From contig JALHSU010000150.1 of assembly GCA_022865345.1 (NCBI GenBank), positions 1 through 48,881 on the forward strand: DNA of 48,881 bases, given 5' to 3'. The notes under the pieces are model-generated. The model saw only the letters and a list, made by a program, of their open reading frames with translations, did no database searches and was not told the DNA's origin. This document shows, piece after piece, positions 6,342 to 13,020 of the stretch (its first letter is position 1; every line of letters begins with the position of its first letter). This DNA is from Candidatus Zixiibacteriota bacterium (lineage in GTDB: Bacteria > Zixibacteria > MSB-5A5 > RBG-16-43-9). The position numbers and the translations under genes are program-made.

Positions 6342-9300
6342 CTACGCCGAACTCATCATCGCCTCTGCAAGCCTTTTTATATCGGTGAGGAGATCAAGCT
6401 TTTCTTTTTCGTTAAGGTAGCTTTGTTTTAACTCCGGGTCATCTATATTCTGGCTCAAGGTTTTTATGAGTTTGCCAGCCTTTTCATATTCCTTATAAGC
6501 GCTCTCCAGGTCATTATTCAAAAAGTAGAGCTTTCCCCTGAGATAATAAATCCTCCAGATAATTTCCAGTCGATTTAGCCCTGAAGCTTTCTCCAAAGCC
6601 GTTTCCGAGTATTTCAAAGCCTGATTTAAATTCCCCTGCCTGAATTCCTTCCTGAAAAGCATATAATAATATTCAGACTCAATTAAAGGCATGTTATTCT
6701 GCTCGATGATCTTCTTTGCGTTTTCCAGAGAGGTTTCTAGCATCTGGTTTTGTTCTGAGTCTAAATAAGCCCATGCAAAATCCAGGCTCAAGCTGAGCTT
6801 ATCCTCTAACGAGTTCAGCTCCTCAGCCAGGGAGATCGAGTTTTCAAGCAGCTTTAGAGCTTCGGCGGTCTTTTTGTGCTTTCTCAAAAGTATTCCCTTT
6901 AAACGACCAACTGCTATCTGGGTCCTTTTGTCATTTATTTGCTGTGAGATCTCCTGAGCTTCTTCCAAAAACCGATTCGCATCTTCTGCCCGGTTCAACA
7001 AAAAGAACAACCTTCCCAGGGAAAGCAGAACTGAAACTTTCAATTCCTTGTCCTTTATTTCGTCGGAAAGATCCAATGCCTCTTTCAATTGAGCCAATGC
7101 TCTCTGATAGGAACCAGTTTCCAGGTCAATATTAGCCAGACTCTTTAATAAATAGCCCACTGGCTGCTGGAAGCCTATGTCCCGGGCTATCTTCAACCCT
7201 TGACTGGCATAATCTATAGCTTTCTGATAATCCCCCAATTTAAAGTAACTCTCGCTTAGATTCACCAGGTTTATAGATATTTCCTTCTGGTTTTCGATCT
7301 CCTGATTCAGCTCAAGAGATTCCAGGTAAGATTTTACAGCATTTTGCAGGTTTCCCATAAGATAATAGACAAAACCGATATTGTTTAAACTTCTGGCTAT
7401 CTCCTCTTTGTTCCCCAGGTCCTTTTTTATCTGCAAGGATTCCGTGTGATATTCCAGTCCCTTTTTATACTGATGCTGCGAGACGTAGATCGAGCCCATA
7501 TTATTCAGGGTGGAGGCTATATCGTGCTTGTTATCCAAAGATCGATGAATTTCCAGAGCTTCTCCAAACGCCTCCAAAGCCTTTTGATATTGAGAATCTA
7601 TCCAGTAAATATTTCCTAAATTGTTCAGTGTGTGAGCGACCTCTTTATAATCTTTAAGTTTCTGAAAGGCCTCCTTTGCTTTAATCAAAAAGCTCAGTCC
7701 ATTCTGGTGGTCATGTTTTAACCGGAAAAGTTCACCCAAGTCCTTATAGGTTTCAGCAATTAATTCAAGGTTCCCTGAAAGCCCTACCGTTTTCAGGATA
7801 CCCTGGTAGTCTTTCAAAGCCAGGTTCAAATCGCCGATGTTTTTTAAGAACAGATCGCCCCTTTGCTTGAGGGCTTGAGCAGTTCTTTTCGATTTCTCCT
7901 TCTCGTCAGGAAGTTTTTCAGCGGCCGCCAAGGCTTTTTCCAGGTATTTTAGAGCCTGAGGAAAGTCCAGATCCTTCTGATTTTTGATTGCGCAGTTAAG
8001 GGAATAGTCATAAGCTTTAAAGTAATCATCGCTGAAGATGAAATGAGAAGCGATCTCCTCGGTCTCGATTTCTTCTCCGCTGGATTTTCGTCCCTCCAGA
8101 AAATATGCCAGTTTACGATGAAGAACTTCCTTCTCTCCTACGAAGTTCTTGTAGATTAAAGACTGGAGAGTCGGAGAAGAAAAGGCGTATACCAAGCTGG
8201 AAGTTTTCTTTTGAGCCTGGATAAGAATCCGGTCTTTCAGAAGGATGAAAAGAGACTCGAATATTTTGTCTTCTTCGTATCCTGTCAGGAATTTTATAGA
8301 GTTCAGGTCAAACTCCATACCGATAAGTGAAGCCAGATTGAGAAAATTCAAGACTTCCTCAGGGTATTTTTTTAGATTACCCAGGATGGTCTTCTCGATC
8401 GTGTCAGGGACATTGAGCCCTTTTAGAAGTTGTTCTTCAAATCTCAGGGAGCCTTTTTCAACATACAGGGCTTTCTTTTCAAACAGATACTTCAAAATTT
8501 CCAAAGCAAAAAGTGGAACCCCGGAGGAATTCCGGTAAATGAAATCAAGCAAAGTATCAGGGACGGTTTTCTGTCCTAACTTCTGAGACAGGTGCTTACC
8601 CAGGTTCTGCTTAGTAAGAGAGGGTAATCTCAGAAGGTGGAACTGATTTGAACCAGTCAGGCAGTTGATCAAAGATTTAAGCTTACCCTTTGGGTCTAAA
8701 TTGGCTTCTTGTAGGGTTCCGCATAAGAAGAGCTTAGACTTCTCCAGGATTTTAGTCAGTTCCTCCAACAAAACCAGACTTCCTTCTCCCATATGGTGAA
8801 GGTCCTCAAAAGCTAAAACAAAAGGATAAAGATTAGAAGCCTCAAGTATGAAAGAAGAGAGTTTTTCCAGTTCTGAACTGGCCTGACTTTCTTTTTCATA
8901 ACCTTCGTTTAAGAAAGATTTAAAAATCTCTTCGTATCTATCGCCAAATGAGGGATGAAGCTTTTGGAAAAAAGGCCAGATTCGGCTGAAAAGCTCTCTT
9001 ACGGGCTGGAGAGGGTGGGTCTCATCCTTGAGGCAATCTATCTGAACAAAAAGAATCCCTTCAAGCTGGGCTTCCCTTTTTAGGTATTTAAGAAGAGTGG
9101 ATTTACCTATTCCCATCTCTCCCTCGATCAGAAATAACCTTCCTCCGCGGGTAAGTGATTCATCCAGCTCTTTTTTCAGTGCCTGGTATTCTTTCTCCCG
9201 GTCGAGGATCTTACCACCGTAGATTCTGTTTAAATAGGAAGTCTTCTCAGATCCCCAGGCTGGGAAAGGAGTAATATCCGAAAGAGCCTCTTTTAGCTCT

Positions 9301-10073
9301 GATATATTCTGAAAGCGATCTTCAGGTTTTTTTTCAAGCAGTTTCAGAACCAGTGAGTCCAGACCCTGCGGCAATTCAGGTCTAAAGGCAGACGGTGGAG
9401 GGGCAGTTTTCTCCAGGTGGTCAGACCTCAAAATCAAAGGGTCTTCAGAGGAAAAAGGGACCCTTGAGGTCAGAAGCTCAAATAAGATTATCCCCAGGGA
9501 ATAAAGGTCTGTTCGTGAGTCAATTTCTCGACCGAGGAAGACCTCTGGAGCCATATATTCGAGTGTCCCTGAGGTACTGGACGAAACCTGAGAAAAGGTT
9601 CTGCGCGCCAATCCGAAGTCCAGAAGTTTTACGGAGAAAATATTGCGAGTCAACTTGAAATTGGATGGTTTTAGGTCGGCATGAACAAGATCCTGAGAGT
9701 GAAGGTAATCCAGTATGTCACAGATCTGCCAGACTACCTGATAAAACCTGTTTAAATCCTGCCGGGCAATTTCAGAAGTGAGCTCTTCTCCCTGAACCAT
9801 CTCCATAGTGTAGAAGGCGCTTTTGTCGATAGTATACCCGAAATCATAAACCTCCACTATCCCGGGGTGAGAGAGCTCTGAGGTCAGTCTGAACTCCTGC
9901 TTGAATCTCTCCAGGCTGTCTTCTTTCTGCTCTTCTTGGGCAGAATGGAGCTTCAGGGCAACAGTTTTTCCCTCCCATAGATCAGAGACTTCAAAGACTT
10001 TTCCCAGGCCGCCCTGGCCAATTTCCTTTATGATTTGATAGCGTGGAGTAATAAACTCTTTTTCGGTTGACAT
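6342..10073 (-). CDS. Ser/Thr protein kinase fused to an AAA/STAND-type ATPase and TPR repeats
   Basis: 1243 residues in three parts. Residues about 11-270 are a complete Hanks-type kinase: glycine loop GQGGLGKV, Lys K41, HADLKPSNF (D133, N138), DFG at 152-154 and APE near 175. Residues about 285-650 are an AAA_16-type ATPase with the P-loop GEMGIGKST (318-326) and a LAFEDLHHMG Walker-B-like segment. From about 700 to the end lie many tetratricopeptide repeats. This layout matches large signalling kinases of Myxococcus-like and other environmental bacteria, where TPRs bind partners and the ATPase acts as a MalT-like switch. There is no transmembrane segment, so it is cytoplasmic. No good ribosome binding site precedes the ATG. 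The histidine kinase gene ends 78 nt upstream, so they may be co-transcribed. Confidence 0.9.
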   Translation of the reverse strand: MSTEKEFITPRYQIIKEIGQGGLGKVFEVSDLWEGKTVALKLHSAQEEQKEDSLERFKQEFRLTSELSHPGIVEVYDFGYTIDKSAFYTMEMVQGEELTSEIARQDLNRFYQVVWQICDILDYLHSQDLVHADLKPSNFKLTRNIFSVKLLDFGLARRTFSQVSSSTSGTLEYMAPEVFLGREIDSRTDLYSLGIILFELLTSRVPFSSEDPLILRSDHLEKTAPPPSAFRPELPQGLDSLVLKLLEKKPEDRFQNISELKEALSDITPFPAWGSEKTSYLNRIYGGKILDREKEYQALKKELDESLTRGGRLFLIEGEMGIGKSTLLKYLKREAQLEGILFVQIDCLKDETHPLQPVRELFSRIWPFFQKLHPSFGDRYEEIFKSFLNEGYEKESQASSELEKLSSFILEASNLYPFVLAFEDLHHMGEGSLVLLEELTKILEKSKLFLCGTLQEANLDPKGKLKSLINCLTGSNQFHLLRLPSLTKQNLGKHLSQKLGQKTVPDTLLDFIYRNSSGVPLFALEILKYLFEKKALYVEKGSLRFEEQLLKGLNVPDTIEKTILGNLKKYPEEVLNFLNLASLIGMEFDLNSIKFLTGYEEDKIFESLFILLKDRILIQAQKKTSSLVYAFSSPTLQSLIYKNFVGEKEVLHRKLAYFLEGRKSSGEEIETEEIASHFIFSDDYFKAYDYSLNCAIKNQKDLDFPQALKYLEKALAAAEKLPDEKEKSKRTAQALKQRGDLFLKNIGDLNLALKDYQGILKTVGLSGNLELIAETYKDLGELFRLKHDHQNGLSFLIKAKEAFQKLKDYKEVAHTLNNLGNIYWIDSQYQKALEAFGEALEIHRSLDNKHDIASTLNNMGSIYVSQHQYKKGLEYHTESLQIKKDLGNKEEIARSLNNIGFVYYLMGNLQNAVKSYLESLELNQEIENQKEISINLVNLSESYFKLGDYQKAIDYASQGLKIARDIGFQQPVGYLLKSLANIDLETGSYQRALAQLKEALDLSDEIKDKELKVSVLLSLGRLFFLLNRAEDANRFLEEAQEISQQINDKRTQIAVGRLKGILLRKHKKTAEALKLLENSISLAEELNSLEDKLSLSLDFAWAYLDSEQNQMLETSLENAKKIIEQNNMPLIESEYYYMLFRKEFRQGNLNQALKYSETALEKASGLNRLEIIWRIYYLRGKLYFLNNDLESAYKEYEKAGKLIKTLSQNIDDPELKQSYLNEKEKLDLLTDIKRLAEAMMSSA

Positions 10074-10151
10074 AATTTCAGAATATTTTTTAAAGATAGG
10101 AGAGGGAGAATTTCAAATTTCTAAAAAAAGGGTCTTAACGTCATTAACAAT

Positions 10152-11858
10152 TTAAGAAGAGCTTAAAGGAAAGCTGATCAAGAAAGAGGTTCCTTCCCCT
10201 AACTGGCTTTCCACCTTTATTTCCCCTTTATGGTTCTTTATGATCTTCTGACAGGTCACCAGCCCCAAGCCGTGACCTTCTTTTTTGGTGGTGAAATGCG
10301 GCTCAAAGATCTTACTTAAGTTCTCCGCCGGGATCCCCGTGCCGTTGTCCTCTATTTTCACCCAGATTTTTTTCTCTTCAGGCTTGTATTCACTGGAGAT
10401 CCAAATCTCCCCTTTTCCTTCTGGTTTTTCTTTTATGGATTCAGCCGCATTGTTCAGCAGGTTCAAGAAGACCTGCTGAATCTGGCCTGCATCTAATTCC
10501 AGCATAGGTAACTCCGGGTCAAAGTTGGGGTTGAACTTTATCTGGGAGAACTTGGTCTGCGGTTTTAAGGAGAAGAGCAGGTCCTCGATCAGGTTTTTCA
10601 GGTCATATTTCTCCACCTTAGTTTCCAGCCTGGAAAAATCCATCAGCCCGTCGGTGAAGCGCTTCATAGTGTTGACACTTTCCAGGATAGCCTTGGCATT
10701 GGAGGAGACTTTTTCGATCTCTCCTTTTTTCAAGTGTAAAGGTAAAAGCTCAGCATTGTTCAGGATTATGGTAAGGTAGTTATTTAACTCATGCCCTATG
10801 GAAGCTGACATCTCCCCGGCAGCCACCAGTTTCTCGGACTGGATAAGCCTTTTCTCTAAAAGCACCTTATCGGTGATGTCCTCCACTACCAGGATCAAGC
10901 CCATTATCCGATTTTCAACATTCTCCAAAGGACTGACCTTCAGGGATAAGACCAGTTCCTCCTCTTTGAACTTGTGGAAGGATTTTGCCTCCTCATAGGG
11001 TTGGCCAGTATAGAGTACCTGATAACAGATCTTCTTCCATTTGTTCTTCTCCTCTTCAGGCACTAAATCTAAAATGGAGACCTGGCTAAAGGAAAGGTCT
11101 GAGAGGTCCTCTTTCCAGCCGGTCCTCTTGAAGATCTCCTTAGAAGCTTGGTTGGCGATAGTAATCCAGAGATTATTATCAACCACGATCAAGCCAATCG
11201 GGGTACGGCTGACCACGTTTTCGTTATATATTTTCAGGGCTAAGAGGTTCTCGTATAATTTGGCATTCTCAATGGCAATGGCAGCCTGCCCGGCAAAAAG
11301 CTCAAAAACATAAAGGTCGCTCTGTAAAAATACATTGTTTTTAGAGGAGTTGTCCAGATACAAAATCCCGATGATCTTCTCCTTACTTTTCAGGGGAACG
11401 CACATTATCGATTTTAACTTAAGCTCCAGGATGCTTTTTTGCTTGGAGAACCTCTCGTCCTTTAAGGCGTCGCTGGTGTAAATCGATTCTCCAGTGGTAG
11501 CCACTTTATTGGCAATCGACATACTGATTCTGAAATCCTCTTTATTCAAGGATTCGTTGGTTATATTATGCGCGGTCTTGAACTGCAACTCTCCCTTATC
11601 ATCCAAGAGCATCAGGAAACCTCTTTCTGCTCTTAGCAAAGAGACAGCTTTTTTCATCACTGTCTGCAGGATATCATCCAGGACCAAAGTAGAGTTGATC
11701 GCCTGGCTGACCTCTAAGAGGGCTTCTAAATCGTCATTTTTAAATTTTCCAGTAGTGTTATTTTGTAAACGGGGGTGTGCGGTCTGGACTTTCTGAAAGA
11801 GGCTTTCCATTTCCTCCAAGGCAGTTTTGTCCTTTTTGTTAACCCCAGAGTTGTTCAT
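10152..11858 (-). CDS. Soluble sensor histidine kinase, GAF-PAS-HisKA-HATPase
   Basis: Order: GAF (about residues 55-200), PAS (about 215-330), HisKA with the phospho-acceptor H358 in IGHELNN, and a HATPase_c domain with N-box LNLLNNAAESI, G1 DNGTGIP and G2 GHGLGL (numbering from the 11864 ATG). No membrane segment is present, so it senses a cytosolic ligand or redox state. I prefer the ATG at 11858 over the one at 11864: the GGAGG directly abuts the first ATG but is 6 nt from the second. It carries no receiver of its own; the double-receiver protein at 39-806 is a possible partner, which is inference from shared location only. Confidence 0.92.
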   Translation of the reverse strand: MNNSGVNKKDKTALEEMESLFQKVQTAHPRLQNNTTGKFKNDDLEALLEVSQAINSTLVLDDILQTVMKKAVSLLRAERGFLMLLDDKGELQFKTAHNITNESLNKEDFRISMSIANKVATTGESIYTSDALKDERFSKQKSILELKLKSIMCVPLKSKEKIIGILYLDNSSKNNVFLQSDLYVFELFAGQAAIAIENAKLYENLLALKIYNENVVSRTPIGLIVVDNNLWITIANQASKEIFKRTGWKEDLSDLSFSQVSILDLVPEEEKNKWKKICYQVLYTGQPYEEAKSFHKFKEEELVLSLKVSPLENVENRIMGLILVVEDITDKVLLEKRLIQSEKLVAAGEMSASIGHELNNYLTIILNNAELLPLHLKKGEIEKVSSNAKAILESVNTMKRFTDGLMDFSRLETKVEKYDLKNLIEDLLFSLKPQTKFSQIKFNPNFDPELPMLELDAGQIQQVFLNLLNNAAESIKEKPEGKGEIWISSEYKPEEKKIWVKIEDNGTGIPAENLSKIFEPHFTTKKEGHGLGLVTCQKIIKNHKGEIKVESQLGEGTSFLISFPLSSS

Positions 11859-11997
11859 TCCCATCCTCCACAGGAGAAGAGTTTAAAAGATAAAGATTCA
11901 TTTCTTTTTATCGGCAGATTGGGCATTTTTATAATGGTAAAATCAGAGGAAAAAGGTTTTTAGAAGTGGGAAAGATACCTTTCAAAGCTTTTTTTTC

Positions 11998-12054
11998 GTA
12001 GGGGAGGGGCTCGTCCCCTCCCGCCATTCGGAAGCTCACACGGAGCTCCCCTAC
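11998..12054. repeat. REP doublet with GTAGGGGAG / CTCCCCTAC ends
   Basis: GTAGGGGAG at the left and CTCCCCTAC at the right frame two inner hairpins: GGGAGGGG, loop CTCGT, CCCCTCCC (12002-12022), and AGCTC, loop ACACG, GAGCT. The arrangement equals that of the TAGTTGC family but the stems differ. Confidence 0.65.
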
Positions 12055-12072
12055 AAGTCTGAGTGTCGAATT

Positions 12073-12125
12073 GTAGTTGCCCAATTTATTGGGCATGTTT
12101 TTAGCTCGATAAATCGAGCAACTAC
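12073..12125. repeat. REP doublet, TAGTTGC family, intact copy
   Basis: 53 bp beginning GTAGTTGC and ending GCAACTAC. Inner palindromes are GCCCAAT-TT-ATTGGGC and GCTCGAT-AA-ATCGAGC around the linker ATGTTTTTA. The copy at 44226-44278 has the same length and plan with changed but compensated stem bases. Confidence 0.85.
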
Positions 12126-12138
12126 ATCTCCGTGCTAT

Positions 12139-12162
12139 GGCGGAGTTAAACTCCGCCCCTAC
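12139..12162 (-). repeat. REP-like singlet
   Basis: GGCGGAGTT, loop A, AACTCCGCC followed by CCTAC; a GTAG foot on the minus strand. Confidence 0.6.
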
Positions 12163-12187
12163 GCGCACCTGAGGCAACGTAAAAGTG

Positions 12188-12208
12188 GAACAGACATCTT
12201 GTCTGTTC
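12188..12208. repeat. Perfect inverted repeat
   Basis: GAACAGACA, loop TCT, TGTCTGTTC. It has no GTAG foot, unlike its neighbours, so its membership in the REP family is uncertain. Confidence 0.5.
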
Positions 12209-12253
12209 TTTGAAGTCAGACAGGGATGTCAGCCCAGCATTGGGGAGGGTCGT

Positions 12254-12312
12254 CCTCACGGGGGTGAGGGCGCTACGGTTGCTTACCCACGTTGAGGGCA
12301 ATGTGGGCCTAC
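12254..12312 (-). repeat. Two REP-like singlets, the second overlapping the Nudix stop codon
   Basis: First unit: CCTCAC, loop GGGG, GTGAGG with CTAC at 12273-12276. Second unit: CCCAC (12286-12290) and GTGGG (12303-12307) with CTAC at 12309-12312. The CTA of that foot is, on the minus strand, the TAG stop of the Nudix gene. Confidence 0.5.
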
Positions 12313-12968
12313 CGGGCAGAGAAGTAATCTTTCAATGCCTGGCGATGGGACTGGAAGGCGATATTCTGGGGGATGCTTTTCGCAGGGAAAAACTTTACTT
12401 CTGAGGCGTCATCTCCTGGCGCAGGTTCTCCACTTGCGATTTCTCCCTGATAGACTATAAGGATTGCCCGGGTGCGCGGGTCGTCAGAACCTGAATAGAC
12501 TCTGAAAAGGCTGGTCAACTTTATTTCTAAATTGGTCTCCTCTTTTACCTCCCTTACTGCACAATGTTCTGGAGATTCACCATATTCGATAAATCCTGCT
12601 GGCAGGCACCAATCTCCTTTATAAGGGTTATATTTTCTTCTGACCAAAACGATTTGACCTTCTTTTTCGATGATAACCCCTGCGGCAGGGGCAGGATTGC
12701 GGTATAACACAAAACCGCATACCGGACAGACTTTTCTCAGGTTATGGTCAATCTTTTTCTTGATTAGCTCTGCGCTACAGCGCGGGCAATATCGAAAATC
12801 CTCTTCTTTTCTCAGATACTTGAAATAAAGATCGTTTTCCTGTTCTTCTTCTTTTTTAGAAAATTTCCCCTTTCTTTTATAAACCTTGCCGCTTTCCTTT
12901 ATCCGGGTGACAGGAGAGATAGACCAGGTTTTACGGGGCTTGGGTTTTTTGATTTTTATCTTATCCAT
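12309..12968 (-). CDS. Nudix hydrolase with zinc ribbon
   Basis: 219 residues. A basic N-terminal tail (about 1-55) precedes a four-cysteine zinc ribbon (CPRC and CPVC), then a Nudix domain whose box is GFIEYGESPEHCAVREVKEE followed by TNLEI. The REVKEE core with catalytic glutamates is intact; the usual Gly after EE is replaced by Asn. Related ribbon-Nudix proteins hydrolyse ADP-ribose, NADH or other nucleotide diphosphates, and the exact substrate cannot be read here. The lysine-rich tail is longer than usual and may be disordered. The stop codon sits in the foot of a REP-like palindrome, so the 3' end may have been shaped by that element. Confidence 0.88.
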   Translation of the reverse strand: MDKIKIKKPKPRKTWSISPVTRIKESGKVYKRKGKFSKKEEEQENDLYFKYLRKEEDFRYCPRCSAELIKKKIDHNLRKVCPVCGFVLYRNPAPAAGVIIEKEGQIVLVRRKYNPYKGDWCLPAGFIEYGESPEHCAVREVKEETNLEIKLTSLFRVYSGSDDPRTRAILIVYQGEIASGEPAPGDDASEVKFFPAKSIPQNIAFQSHRQALKDYFSAR

Positions 12969-12980
12969 AATTCATCCATA

Positions 12981-13020
12981 GGTCTCAAAGTGTGGGGCTT
13001 GGAGCCCAGCCTACGAGACC
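12981..13020 (-). repeat. REP-like element between the Nudix and NACHT genes
   Basis: Outer arms GGTCTC (12981-12986) and GAGACC (13015-13020) enclose GGGCT, loop TGG, AGCCC. CTAC at 13011-13014 gives a GTAG foot on the minus strand. It ends directly at the NACHT stop codon. Confidence 0.55.

Larger units (their letters stand above)
11865..12308. other. Gene-free mosaic of REP-like palindromes
   Basis: Between the histidine kinase and the Nudix gene I see no supported ORF. From 11998 the stretch is almost wholly made of palindromic units: two doublets (11998-12054, 12073-12125), singlets at 12139-12162, 12254-12276 and 12286-12312, and a perfect 9-bp-arm repeat at 12188-12208. The histidine kinase promoter should lie in 11865-11997. 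Confidence 0.7.

Noticed and set aside
11929-12177. 82-residue ORF across the REP mosaic
   Set aside because: Its sequence is a translation of palindromic repeats, and no ribosome binding site is seen.
12210-12404. 64-residue plus-strand ORF
   Set aside because: It runs through REP units and into the opposite strand of the Nudix gene.
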